Assembly: GCF_040546025.1 (NCBI RefSeq)
Contig: NZ_JBEPNA010000006.1
Span: forward strand, 1 to 64,000
From: Marisediminicola sp040546025
Lineage (GTDB): Bacteria; Actinomycetota; Actinomycetes; Actinomycetales; Microbacteriaceae
Direction of reading: 5' to 3'
Length of the DNA: 64,000 nucleotides
In this document: positions 9,076 to 18,272 of the stretch, in pieces
How the letters are laid out: the number at the start of each line of letters is the position of its first letter
How positions within the stretch are numbered: position 1 is the first letter of the stretch
Position numbers and translations under genes: made by a program
The notes under the pieces: generated by a model
What the model saw: the letters and a program-made list of their open reading frames with translations, nothing else
Told to the model about the DNA's origin: nothing
The model's database searches: none

Positions 9076-10995
9076 TTACGCGTTCTGCTTCTTGAGGCGC
9101 GAGGTCTTGCGCTGGCGCGCGTTGGCGTCGAGCTCGACCTTGCGGATGCGCACGAACTCGGGCGTCACTTCGACGCACTCGTCCTCGCGGGCGAACTCGA
9201 GGCACTCCTCGAGGGTGAGCCTGCGCGACGGGGTCATACGCTCGAACGAATCGGACGTCGACTGGCGCATGTTGGTCAGCTGCTTCTCCTTCGTGATGTT
9301 GACGTCCATGTCGTCGGCGCGCGAGTTCTCTCCGACGACCATGCCCTCGTAGACCTCCTGGGTGGGCTCCACGAAGAACGACATGCGCTCCTGCAGGGCG
9401 ACCATGGCGAACGGGGTGGCGGAGCCGGCGCGGTCGGCCACGATCGAGCCGTTGACGCGGGTGATGATCTCGCCGGCCCACTGCTCGTAGCCGTGCGAGA
9501 CGGCGTTGGCGATGCCGGCACCGCGCGTGATGGTCAGGAACTCGGTGCGGAACCCGATGAGGCCGCGCGACGGGACGATGAACTCCATGCGGACCCAGCC
9601 GGTGCCGTGGTTGCTCATCCCCTCCATGCGGCCCTTGCGGGCGGCGAGCAGCTGCGTGACAGCGCCGAGGTATTCCTCCGGCGCGTCGATCGTGAGGTGC
9701 TCGAAGGGCTCGTGCACCTTGCCGTTCACCTGCTTGACGACCACCTGCGGCTTGCCGACGGTGAGCTCGAAGCCCTCACGGCGCATCTGCTCGACGAGGA
9801 TGGCGAGAGCAAGCTCGCCACGGCCCTGGATCTCCCAGGCGTCGGGGCGGCCGATGTCGACGAGCTTGATCGAGACGTTACCGACGAGTTCGCGGTCGAG
9901 GCGGTCCTTGACCATGCGGGCGGTGAGCTTGTGGCCCTTGACCTTGCCGATGATCGGCGAGGTGTTTGTACCGATCGTCATCGAGATCGCCGGGTCGTCG
10001 ACCTTGATGGTCGGCAGCGGGCGCACGTCGTTGGGGTCGGCGAGGGTCTCGCCGATCGTGATGTCATCGAATCCGGCGACGGCGACGATGTCACCGGGGC
10101 CCGCGCTGTCGACGGGTACTCGGGTGAGCGCCTTCGTGATGAGCAGCTCGGTGACCTTCACATTGGAGACGGATCCGTCGTGCTTGACCCAGGCGACCGT
10201 CTGCCCCTTCTTGATCGTGCCGTTGAAGACACGCAGCAGAGCGAGGCGTCCGAGGAACGGGCTCGCGTCGAGGTTGGTGACGTGCGCCTGCAGGGGGTGC
10301 TCGTCGTCGTAGGTCGGCGCGGGAACGTGCTTGAGGATCGCGTCGAAGAGGGGCTCGAGGTCCTCGTTGTCGGGCATCGTGCCGTTCTCGGGCTTGTTCC
10401 AGCTCGCGGCGCCGTTGCGGCCGGACGCGAAGACGACAGGAACGTCGAGGATCGCGTCAAGGTCGAGGTCGGGAACGTCGTCGGCCATGTCGCTCGCGAG
10501 GCCTAGGAGCAGATCCTGGCTCTCGGCGACGACCTCGTCGATGCGCGCATCGGGGCGGTCGGTCTTGTTGACAAGCAGAATGACGGGGAGTTTGGCCTCG
10601 AGCGCCTTGCGCAGCACGAAGCGGGTCTGCGGAAGGGGGCCCTCGCTCGCGTCGACGAGAAGAACCACACCGTCGACCATGGACAGGCCGCGCTCGACCT
10701 CGCCACCGAAGTCGGCGTGGCCGGGGGTGTCGATGACGTTGATGATGATCGGGCCGCCGGCGCCGTGCTCTTCGGCGTGGATGCCGTTGTAGAGGATCGA
10801 CGTGTTCTTCGCGAGGATCGTGATGCCCTTTTCGCGTTCGAGGTCGTTCGAGTCCATCATGCGGTCCTCGCCCTCGAAGTGGGCGTCGAACGAGTTCGTC
10901 TGCTTGAGCATGGCGTCGACCAGTGTGGTCTTGCCGTGGTCTACGTGGGCGACGATTGCGACGTTGCGGAGGTCTTTGCGAGTGGCAATGGCCAT
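9076..10995 (-). CDS. typA: Ribosome-associated translational GTPase TypA/BipA
   Basis: A 639-residue translation-factor GTPase. It has the P-loop AHVDHGKTTL (about 16-25), DTPGHADF (G3) and NKTD (G4), then domain II, an EF-G-like domain, and the C-terminal domain ending in a Lys-rich tail (RQRKTSRLKKQN). Length and the region around VSHGYEQWAGEI match TypA/BipA, which binds ribosomes and aids assembly and stress adaptation. The 217-base gap upstream probably holds its promoter; TAGACT on the minus strand near 11145 could be a -10 box. Confidence 0.94.
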   Translation of the reverse strand: MAIATRKDLRNVAIVAHVDHGKTTLVDAMLKQTNSFDAHFEGEDRMMDSNDLEREKGITILAKNTSILYNGIHAEEHGAGGPIIINVIDTPGHADFGGEVERGLSMVDGVVLLVDASEGPLPQTRFVLRKALEAKLPVILLVNKTDRPDARIDEVVAESQDLLLGLASDMADDVPDLDLDAILDVPVVFASGRNGAASWNKPENGTMPDNEDLEPLFDAILKHVPAPTYDDEHPLQAHVTNLDASPFLGRLALLRVFNGTIKKGQTVAWVKHDGSVSNVKVTELLITKALTRVPVDSAGPGDIVAVAGFDDITIGETLADPNDVRPLPTIKVDDPAISMTIGTNTSPIIGKVKGHKLTARMVKDRLDRELVGNVSIKLVDIGRPDAWEIQGRGELALAILVEQMRREGFELTVGKPQVVVKQVNGKVHEPFEHLTIDAPEEYLGAVTQLLAARKGRMEGMSNHGTGWVRMEFIVPSRGLIGFRTEFLTITRGAGIANAVSHGYEQWAGEIITRVNGSIVADRAGSATPFAMVALQERMSFFVEPTQEVYEGMVVGENSRADDMDVNITKEKQLTNMRQSTSDSFERMTPSRRLTLEECLEFAREDECVEVTPEFVRIRKVELDANARQRKTSRLKKQNA

Positions 10996-11212
10996 GCGTA
11001 TATGAGTCCTTGACTGCTGAGGCGGCTGGCTGCTCGCCGCGATCGGGGCTATGCGCGATCGGGCAGGAGCAGCAACCAGCGGGCGCTGGGATGGGATCTA
11101 TGGGGTGTGCAGGATCACGGCTCCGGTGCCCTGCACCCCGTAGTCTACCGCGCCCGAGCGATATCCGCCTGCGAGACGCATCCGGGGCGCGCCCCTCCCC
11201 CGTTCCGCGTTC

Positions 11213-12997
11213 TTACGCGGGCGTCCAATCCCAGACATTCCAGAGCACTCCGGCGGCGAGCGGCGACGGCGTGACCCCGGTGACGCCGGTCCGGAACGCC
11301 GTGATCGACGGGAACTGGTACAGCGGCATCCCGGCGCTATCCGCCCAGACGAGCCGGTCGATCTCGGCGAGGAGGCGGGTCTGCTCCGCGGCGTCCGTCT
11401 CCCGTCTCAACTCGGCGAGGAGGGCGTCGACCTCGGGGTTGGAGTAGAAGCTCGTGTTGTTGACTCCCCCGGTCGAGGCGAACGAGGCGCGTGCCGCCGT
11501 GACGGCGAGATTCGAGGCGCGCAGCGCGTACAACGACGCGTCGTACTCGCCGGGAAGACCGAGCAGTTCCTGCCAGGTGGGGCTGGAGCAGTCGGTCACC
11601 CGGAACCCCGCCTGTGCTGCCGCGGACTGGATGAGCTCGAACTCGCTCACGCGGCGCGGGTTCGCCGGATCGAAGAGGATGCACACCTCGGGCGCGACGG
11701 CCCCGGCCTGCCGGAGCAGCCGCTTCGCCAAGGCGACGTCGGGGCGGCCGAAGTCGGCTGACCCGTTGCGCTGCGCCGCCTGGGCGTCGTCGTCCGTGCC
11801 GGGGAGGAAGACGTGGGAGGAGCGCACCTGGGCGTCAGCGTGCACCGGGGCCACGAGTTCGTCGACGATCTGTTGGCGCGGGATCGTCTTGAGGAACGCT
11901 GTGCGCACGAGCGGGTCGTCGAACGTCTCGTTGCGGCCGTTCGCGACCTGCAGGTCGAGGCGCTCGTGGGTGGCGTCGAAGCCACTCTCGACGGTGACCC
12001 CCTCGATGGCGTTCAACGCCGCGGCGACGTCGGCGGTCGCCTGCGGCGCGACAACGTCGACGGAACCGTCGGCCAGGGCCGCGACCGCCTCGAGCGGGTC
12101 GCCGATGTAGCGCAGGACCACCCGCTCGTAGGTGGGCGCGTTGGCGCCGCGGTAGTTCGGGTTCGCCTCGAGAATCGTGCGCTCCGGGTCGCTCTCAGCG
12201 AGCGTGTATGGCCCGGTGCCGACGAGCAGCGCGGGGTCCGGCGGGTCTTGGGTGACGTTGAATCCCGAGTTCCAGAAACGGGAGATGCGGGCGAGGCCCT
12301 GGCCATCGGCATCCTGAACGGCGTCGACGATCGCCCGCTTGGCCGCGTCCGGGTCGTCGACCCCGAGGGCCTCCCCCGCCACCGCGTGGGCGGCGACCCC
12401 CACCTCGAATACGAGGCGCCAGTCGACGAAGTACTCGTCGTAGACGAGTGTGATCGAGCGTCCGCCGTCGCCGATCTCGGGCGTCGACGTGACGAGCTCG
12501 AGGCCGTCGCCCGACGACCCGTCGAAGAACACGACGTCGGCCGGAAAGTCGTCGGTGTACTGCTGGGTGTCGACGTCGAGGAACGGCCCGTCGTCGAATC
12601 CGGGGGTGTTGAGCACCCCGGAGTTCGCGGCCCAGGCGAGCAGAAGGTCGGCGGCATCCACCGGCACCCCGTCTGACCAGGTGACCCCGTCGGCGATCGT
12701 GTACGTGACGGTCAATGGCTCCTCCGAGTCGACCCTGACCGTGCCGAACGACTCGTCGGGCACGAGCTCGGACCGCTCGTCGTAGGCGAAGAATCGCGAG
12801 TTCGTGGCCGTGATCACGGAGGAGTTCGCGGGGGTGCTGCCGTATGAGGTGTTGCCGTTGTAGGAGCTGAACGGCGCTCTCACGGCGACGGTCACCTCGG
12901 TGCCCTCGGCGACGCCCCGGCCCGTGCATCCGACGAGCAGGAGAACCGCAGCGAGACCCGTCGCGAGGATCTGGAGCGCGCGCCGCCTGTTCGTCAT
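11213..12997 (-). CDS. Peptide ABC transporter substrate-binding lipoprotein (family 5), paralogue of the one at 18273
   Basis: A 594-residue solute-binding protein with a signal peptide and lipobox (LLLVGC, Cys near 24). The body has family 5 features such as DGVTWSDGVPVDAADLLLAW and GTGPYTLAESDP. It shares distinctive stretches with the binding protein at 18273-20072: a common SYNGNTS near the N-terminus, EVCILF/EVCLLY, NTSFYSNPEVD/NLTFYSNAEVD, and a closing WNVWDWT. It is therefore a paralogue. It lies 84 bases after the ATPase gene at 13082 and reads in the same direction, so it may be part of that operon. It probably captures oligopeptides outside the membrane. Confidence 0.88.
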   Translation of the reverse strand: MTNRRRALQILATGLAAVLLLVGCTGRGVAEGTEVTVAVRAPFSSYNGNTSYGSTPANSSVITATNSRFFAYDERSELVPDESFGTVRVDSEEPLTVTYTIADGVTWSDGVPVDAADLLLAWAANSGVLNTPGFDDGPFLDVDTQQYTDDFPADVVFFDGSSGDGLELVTSTPEIGDGGRSITLVYDEYFVDWRLVFEVGVAAHAVAGEALGVDDPDAAKRAIVDAVQDADGQGLARISRFWNSGFNVTQDPPDPALLVGTGPYTLAESDPERTILEANPNYRGANAPTYERVVLRYIGDPLEAVAALADGSVDVVAPQATADVAAALNAIEGVTVESGFDATHERLDLQVANGRNETFDDPLVRTAFLKTIPRQQIVDELVAPVHADAQVRSSHVFLPGTDDDAQAAQRNGSADFGRPDVALAKRLLRQAGAVAPEVCILFDPANPRRVSEFELIQSAAAQAGFRVTDCSSPTWQELLGLPGEYDASLYALRASNLAVTAARASFASTGGVNNTSFYSNPEVDALLAELRRETDAAEQTRLLAEIDRLVWADSAGMPLYQFPSITAFRTGVTGVTPSPLAAGVLWNVWDWTPA

Positions 12998-13081
12998 TGC
13001 CTGTCAAGTGTGACAGCCGGGCGGCTGACGCGCGAACGCGATCAGCCAACCTCAGGTCGACGAGCGCCTGCCGCGGCGCTC

Positions 13082-14788
13082 CTACAGTCCCTCGTTGATG
13101 CGACCCGCTGCCCTCTTCTCGCGGTGGGCGCGCTGCGCGATCGGATCGGGCAGCGGCACGGCGGAGATGAGCTGGCGCGTGTACTCCTCGCGGGGCGTGC
13201 GCAGCACTTCGTTCCTGCTCCCCTGCTCGACCAGTCGGCCCCGGTGCATGACCGCGATGCGGTGGGCGAGGATGTCGACGACCGCCAGGTCGTGGCTGAT
13301 GAACAGGCAGGCGAAGCCGAGCTCGGCCTGCAGGCCCTGCAGCAGGTCGAGGAAGCGCGCTTGGACCGACACGTCCAGCGCCGAGGTCGGCTCGTCCGCG
13401 ACGAGGAGCTGCGGGGTGAGGGCGAGCGCCCTGGCGATGCCCACGCGCTGCTTCTGCCCGCCGGACAGCTCGTGCGGGTACCGGTTGCGGTAGCTGCGCG
13501 GCAGCTCCACCGACGCGAGGAGTTCCTCGACGCGGTGGCCGAGCTCCTCGCCCTTGGCGACCCCGGCGAGGAACAGCGGCTCGCCGATGCTCTCGCCGAT
13601 CGGCATCCGCGGGTTGAGGGAGGATGCCGGGTCCTGAAAGACGATCCCCGTCTTGCGGCGCAGCGGACGAAGGTCCTTGCGCGTCGCGAACGAGATGTCG
13701 GTTCCGACGCTGGTGAGCTTGCCCGCCGCGATGGGAAGCAGGCCGACAGCGGCGCGCCCGAGGGTGGTCTTGCCCGAGCCGGATTCGCCGACGAGGCCGA
13801 CGATCTCGCCGGGATAGATCTTGAGGTTGATCTCCTTCGCCGCCCTGAAGGCCGGGATTCGCCCCCGCTTCGGGTAGTCGATCGCCACGTCCTCGAAGTG
13901 CAGGATCGGCTCGACGCCCACATGGGACGGCGCCGCGCGCTCGGTCACCTCGATGCCCATGCCGAGGTGGGGAACGGCGGCGAGCAGCTGCTGGGTGTAC
14001 GGATGCTGCGGGCGTCCGAAGATGTCGAGCGCGCTGCCGGCCTCGACGCCGACGCCGTCCTTCATGACCAGGATCTTGTCGGCGAGGTCGGCCACAACGC
14101 CCATGTCGTGGGTGATGAGGATGATCGCACTGTTGAGGCGGTGGCGCAGGCTCCGGAGAAGATCGAGGATCTCCGCCTGCACCGTCACGTCGAGCGCCGT
14201 CGTCGGCTCGTCAGCGATCAACAGCACCGGGTCGCAGGAGATGGACTGGGCGATCATCGCGCGCTGGCGCTGGCCACCCGACAGCTGGTGCGGGTACTTG
14301 TGGAACGCCAGCTCCGGCTCGGGCATGTCGACCTTGCGGAGCAGCTCGATCGCGCGCTCCTTCGCATCGGTCGGGTCGAGGTCGAAGTGGCTGCGCACCG
14401 CTTCGACGATCTGGAAACCGACGGTGTACACCGGGTTGAGCGCGGTCATCGGCTCCTGGAAGATCACGGCGATCGAGCCGCCACGCACGGTGCGCAGCTC
14501 CGACTCGGGGATGCCGCGAAGTTCCCGCCCGAGCAGTTCGATGGATCCGGAGACGCGCGCGTTGGGTGGCAGCAGGCCGAGGAGCGCCATCGAGCTCGAG
14601 CTCTTTCCCGAGCCGGATTCGCCCACGATCGCGAGCACTTCGCCGCGCTTGACGTCGTAGTTCAGGTCGATCGCGGCGGGGTAGAACTCGCCGTCGACCC
14701 AGAAGTCGACGCCGAGGTCGGTCACCTTCAGCACGGTCTCGGCCTGGACGACGTCCGGCGTGACGGGCGCAGCGGGGGTGATGGTCAC
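13082..14788 (-). CDS. Peptide ABC transporter, two fused ATPase domains (DppD-DppF type)
   Basis: A single 568-residue chain carries two complete ABC ATPases. The first has Walker A GESGSGKSSS and signature LSGGQRQR; the second has GESGSGKTTL and LSGGQKQR. Each has the Walker B/H-loop set (LLIADEPTTALDVT, LLVADEPTSALDVS). This corresponds to DppD plus DppF fused head to tail. Start GTG 14788, preceded by AAGGAAA. A PH-domain gene on the other strand separates it from its permeases, so it needs its own promoter in the 65-base divergent gap. It energises peptide uptake from the cytosolic side. Confidence 0.9.
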   Translation of the reverse strand: MTITPAAPVTPDVVQAETVLKVTDLGVDFWVDGEFYPAAIDLNYDVKRGEVLAIVGESGSGKSSSSMALLGLLPPNARVSGSIELLGRELRGIPESELRTVRGGSIAVIFQEPMTALNPVYTVGFQIVEAVRSHFDLDPTDAKERAIELLRKVDMPEPELAFHKYPHQLSGGQRQRAMIAQSISCDPVLLIADEPTTALDVTVQAEILDLLRSLRHRLNSAIILITHDMGVVADLADKILVMKDGVGVEAGSALDIFGRPQHPYTQQLLAAVPHLGMGIEVTERAAPSHVGVEPILHFEDVAIDYPKRGRIPAFRAAKEINLKIYPGEIVGLVGESGSGKTTLGRAAVGLLPIAAGKLTSVGTDISFATRKDLRPLRRKTGIVFQDPASSLNPRMPIGESIGEPLFLAGVAKGEELGHRVEELLASVELPRSYRNRYPHELSGGQKQRVGIARALALTPQLLVADEPTSALDVSVQARFLDLLQGLQAELGFACLFISHDLAVVDILAHRIAVMHRGRLVEQGSRNEVLRTPREEYTRQLISAVPLPDPIAQRAHREKRAAGRINEGL

Positions 14789-14853
14789 GAGGTTTCCTTT
14801 CCTACCGAGGCGAGGGGCGCATCGGGTGGAGTCGATTCTGCGAAGCTGGAGTC

Positions 14854-15465
14854 ATGGATCAAGCGCCGGTGACGTTTCGACTGAGGTACGGCCGATGGCT
14901 TTCGGCGGTCACGATCGCGGTCGCGCTCAGCGGTGTCGGCGGTCTCGTCGCCACCGGCGACGTGTCGGCCATCACGCGCTACGTCTGGCCGTTGCTGCTG
15001 CTCGCGGTCCTGGCCTGGACGCTGTTCTGGCAGCCGCAGCTGCGGATCGAGACCCAGGGCTTGATGGTGCGCAACGTGTTCCGAACGATCGAGCTGCCGT
15101 GGCCCGCGATCGAGCGTGTCGACACGAAGTACGCCCTCACGCTCTATACGACCATCGGTGTGTTCTCTGTCTGGGCGGCGCCGGCGCCCGGCCGGCACGC
15201 GTCGAGTTCGGCGACGCTCGGATCGGTGGGCTTCCTGCCGCGCCGGATGCTGGGGGTCGGCGGCTCGATCCGCCCGGGCGACCTGCCCGCGAGCGAGTCG
15301 GGCGCAGCGGCGTACATCATCCGCCAGCGGTATGACGAGCTGCTCGAGGCCGGGCTGCTCGCGGGCGTCGAGCCCGGAACGGCCCGCATCCGCCTGCACT
15401 TCCCGCTCCTCGTGTCGACGGCGGTCCTCGTTGTACTGAGCGCGCTCGGCGTCTGGCTGCCCTAG
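14854..15465 (+). CDS. Bacterial PH-domain membrane protein
   Basis: The 203-residue protein has two adjacent N-terminal hydrophobic helices (about residues 17-33 and 43-58). A cytosolic bacterial PH-like domain follows (LRIETQGLMVRNVFRTIELPW), with the alternating strands typical of bPH_6-type proteins, and a last hydrophobic segment near the C-terminus ends in WLP. The function is unknown. It is inserted on the opposite strand inside the peptide-transporter cluster and ends eight bases before the stop of the convergent permease gene. That placement is the odd point; it may be a local insertion into an ancestral operon. Confidence 0.7.
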   Translation: MDQAPVTFRLRYGRWLSAVTIAVALSGVGGLVATGDVSAITRYVWPLLLLAVLAWTLFWQPQLRIETQGLMVRNVFRTIELPWPAIERVDTKYALTLYTTIGVFSVWAAPAPGRHASSSATLGSVGFLPRRMLGVGGSIRPGDLPASESGAAAYIIRQRYDELLEAGLLAGVEPGTARIRLHFPLLVSTAVLVVLSALGVWLP

Positions 15466-15473
15466 GGACCGCA

Positions 15474-16619
15474 TCAGCGGTCCCGGGTCGGCGGGGTGTC
15501 CGGCCTGTCCGGCTGGGGCACTCCCGCGTCGCCGCGGCCCTCGCCGCGCGTGGACACCTCGATGGCCGCGCGGTCGAGGCCGGCGGACTTGGCGAGAGCC
15601 CGCGCGTTCGGCAGGCGCTTCTGGCGTGGGTCGAAGGCGTCGCGCAGTCCGTCGCCGATGAAGTTGATGCACAGGGCGATGATCACGATGAACAGGCCCG
15701 GCCACCAGAACAGCCAGGGCCTGGTCGAGAATGCCGCCTGGTTGTCGCTGATGATCTTGCCGAGCGACGTGTCGGGCGACTGCACACCGAATCCGAGATA
15801 GCTCAGGGCCGTCTCGAGCAGGATCGCGGCGGCCATCAGCAGTGTCGTGTTGACGATGATGACGCCGACGGCGTTCGGGAGGATGTGCCGGAAGATGATC
15901 CGGGTGTCCGACGCTCCGGCCACACGGGCGGCATCGACGAACTCGCGTTCTCGGAGGCTCAGGAACTCACCACGCACCAGTCGGGCGAGGCCCGTCCACG
16001 CGAACAGGCCGATGACGACGCCGAGCACTCCGGCTCCGAAGTTGCCGAACGCCCTCCCGAGCACTGCCCCGATCACGATCACCGGGATGGTGATGATGAC
16101 ATCGGTGAAGCGCATCAGGATCGAATCGGTCAGGCCGCGGTAGTAGCCGGCGACCGCGCCGAGCACCGTGCCGATCGTCGTGGCGACGAGCCCGACGATG
16201 ACCATCACCATGAGGGACTGTTGCGCCCCACGCATGACGACGGCGAAGGTGTCACGTCCGACCTCGTCCTGGCCGAACGGGTGGTCGCCGATGTTGATGC
16301 CAGGTCCCCCCAAGAACTGGGGCACGAGGGTCATCGTGGGTACGGTGCGGTTCTGCACCGGCGCGAGCTGCGACCAGTTCCACTGCCACCAGCCGAGAAC
16401 GCGCCAGTCGCCGATCGAGAGACCCACCGAGGTGAAGGCCAGGATCACGACGAAGGTGAGCACGGCCATCGACGCGACGGCCCCCTTATGGCGGAAGAAC
16501 CGGCGGCGGACGATCTGCCCCTGGCTGAGACCCGCGACCTCCTTGAGCTGGGCGTTGTTTTCCGCGTCGGTGACGGTCGGCGTCGGTTCGGACGTCTCGG
16601 GCTGCTGCGACATGGTCAT
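15474..16619 (-). CDS. Peptide ABC transporter permease (DppC type)
   Basis: A 381-residue inner-membrane permease with a long cytosolic N-terminus (about 35 residues) and OppC-type N-terminal region. BPD_transp_1 helices follow, with the ATPase-contact loop around ARVAGASDTRIIFRHILPN. Helices are visible at about 51-71 and across 125-330. The C-terminus carries a charged tail of about 40 residues. The start ATG overlaps the stop of the upstream permease as ATGA, indicating translational coupling. It forms the translocation pore with the product of the gene at 16616. Confidence 0.9.
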   Translation of the reverse strand: MTMSQQPETSEPTPTVTDAENNAQLKEVAGLSQGQIVRRRFFRHKGAVASMAVLTFVVILAFTSVGLSIGDWRVLGWWQWNWSQLAPVQNRTVPTMTLVPQFLGGPGINIGDHPFGQDEVGRDTFAVVMRGAQQSLMVMVIVGLVATTIGTVLGAVAGYYRGLTDSILMRFTDVIITIPVIVIGAVLGRAFGNFGAGVLGVVIGLFAWTGLARLVRGEFLSLREREFVDAARVAGASDTRIIFRHILPNAVGVIIVNTTLLMAAAILLETALSYLGFGVQSPDTSLGKIISDNQAAFSTRPWLFWWPGLFIVIIALCINFIGDGLRDAFDPRQKRLPNARALAKSAGLDRAAIEVSTRGEGRGDAGVPQPDRPDTPPTRDR

Positions 16620-18151
16620 GCGTTTACCCGGATTCGTGGGTCGAGGGCGGCGTACACGAGGTCAGCCACGAGGTTGAAGAGAACGGCAAGCGTGCCGGTC
16701 ACGACGAAGAACGCCATGACGGGGTTCGGGTCGGTCGCCTCGAGGCCCTTCACGAACAGCTGTCCCATGCCTGTCCAGCCGAAGACCCGTTCGGTGATCA
16801 CCGCGCCGCCGACGAGAGCCCCAATGTCGAAGGCGACGATCGTCGCGATCGGGATGAGCGCGTTGCGGAAGGCGTGGCGCACGATGACGGTGCGCTCGGT
16901 GAGCCCCTTCGCCCGCGCGGTGCGGATGAAGTCCTGGTTGAGCACCTCGAGCATCGTCGCCCGCGAGTACCTGGTGTAGCTCGCCAGGGAGACGAGGATC
17001 AGCGCGATCGTCGGCAGCAGCAGGTGCGTGAACGAGTCGATCCCCTGGATCCAGAAGTTCCCGCCGAGATTCGGCGTGAACGCCCCGACCGTCGCGACCG
17101 GCCGGCCCCGGATGCGGCTCGAGTCGGAGTACGCCTCCCAGAACGACATGTACTGGTCGAGGCTCATCACCAGGATGACGAGCAGGCCCACGAGCGCGTT
17201 GGTGCGGAACGCCTGCCACCGGTCGCGCCTCGCGATCACGAACCCCACGGCCCCCGTCAACGCGACCGTCAGCACCAGCATCCCGAGGAACAGGCCGAGG
17301 CTCATGAGGGGGAAGACGTAGAACTTGAGCGGGTAGTAGAGCACGATCGCGAGAACGGCGACTGCCAGGGATCCGTACAGCGCGCGGCGGTTGCGCAGCC
17401 CGGTCGAGATGGCGGTGATGCCGAAGGCGATCCCGATCGCGGTGAGGCCGACGGCGACGATGCCGAGGCTCGGATCGCTGAGCCAGTCGGCGAGGTTGAA
17501 GTAGGCGAGGGTGACCGCGGTGGAGGCGCCGGCGACGACGGCGACGATGATCCTCTTGCGCGTGTTTCCGCCGAGGATCGACGACCAGAGCAGCGCCGCA
17601 ATCACCGAGAAGGCGGCGATGACGACGGGAGGGATCTCCGGGTCGCGGAGAAAGTCGTTGAACCCGATCGCGATGAACTGCTTGAGCAGCACGGCGACCC
17701 AGAAGATCGGAAGCGAGAAGAAGAGAAACGAGAAGAACGTGACCGTGTAGTCGTACCCGGAGTATTGCCGGAGTGCGGTCGTGATCCCGATCGCGAGTCC
17801 GACGATGATGGCGAGCAGAGAGGCGGTCGTGACCAGCTGCAGCGTCTGGCCGAGCGCCTGGGCGAGTTGGATGGTGACGTCCTGGCCCTGGACGTTCACA
17901 CCGAAGTCGCAGTTGCCCACGAAGCATCCGGCGACGCCCGAAAGCCAGATGAAGTAGCGCAGGTAGGGCGGGACGTCGAGGTTGAGCAGCTGGGTGCGCG
18001 CCTCGATGAGCTGGAGAGCGTTCGGTGCGGTGGAGGTGCGGAGGTCCTCGAGCGGGTCGCCCGCGAGGGCGGTGAGCACGTACATGATGTACGTCGCGGC
18101 CAGCAGGACGAAGAAGCTCGCGATGAGGCGGCGGATGATGAAAGTGGCCAT
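16616..18151 (-). CDS. Peptide ABC transporter permease (DppB type) with a large membrane insertion
   Basis: The ends are ordinary DppB. The N-terminus MATFIIRRLIASFF leads into the first helix and periplasmic region. The C-terminal half carries DFIRTARAKGLTERTVIVRH, the ATPase contact loop, and GGAVITERVFGWTGMG. Between about residues 175 and 385 there is an extra stretch of roughly 200 residues with six hydrophobic helices that the 309-residue DppB at 22969 lacks. Total length is 511 against 305-340 normally. An even number of extra helices would keep the membrane topology. A hairpin separates it from the binding-protein gene upstream. Confidence 0.88.
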   Translation of the reverse strand: MATFIIRRLIASFFVLLAATYIMYVLTALAGDPLEDLRTSTAPNALQLIEARTQLLNLDVPPYLRYFIWLSGVAGCFVGNCDFGVNVQGQDVTIQLAQALGQTLQLVTTASLLAIIVGLAIGITTALRQYSGYDYTVTFFSFLFFSLPIFWVAVLLKQFIAIGFNDFLRDPEIPPVVIAAFSVIAALLWSSILGGNTRKRIIVAVVAGASTAVTLAYFNLADWLSDPSLGIVAVGLTAIGIAFGITAISTGLRNRRALYGSLAVAVLAIVLYYPLKFYVFPLMSLGLFLGMLVLTVALTGAVGFVIARRDRWQAFRTNALVGLLVILVMSLDQYMSFWEAYSDSSRIRGRPVATVGAFTPNLGGNFWIQGIDSFTHLLLPTIALILVSLASYTRYSRATMLEVLNQDFIRTARAKGLTERTVIVRHAFRNALIPIATIVAFDIGALVGGAVITERVFGWTGMGQLFVKGLEATDPNPVMAFFVVTGTLAVLFNLVADLVYAALDPRIRVNA

Positions 18152-18188
18152 GAAAGACGTGAGCCGTTTCTCTTGGAATCGGGGGATA

Positions 18189-18226
18189 CAGGCGCTGGGG
18201 CCACCCGAAGGTGACCCCAGCGCCTG
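18189..18226 (-). terminator. Intercistronic hairpin between binding protein and permease genes
   Basis: CAGGCGCTGGGGCCACC (18189-18205) and GGTGACCCCAGCGCCTG (18210-18226) pair over 17 bases with one mismatch around a CGAA loop. It lies between the binding-protein stop (18273) and the permease start (18151), with no T-run. Such hairpins after binding-protein genes commonly stabilise the upstream message or reduce read-through, giving excess binding protein; that role is inferred here. Confidence 0.7.
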
Positions 18227-18272
18227 TTTCGAACTTCGCTAGACGAGCGTTACTGACACCGCTGGTGTCAAG

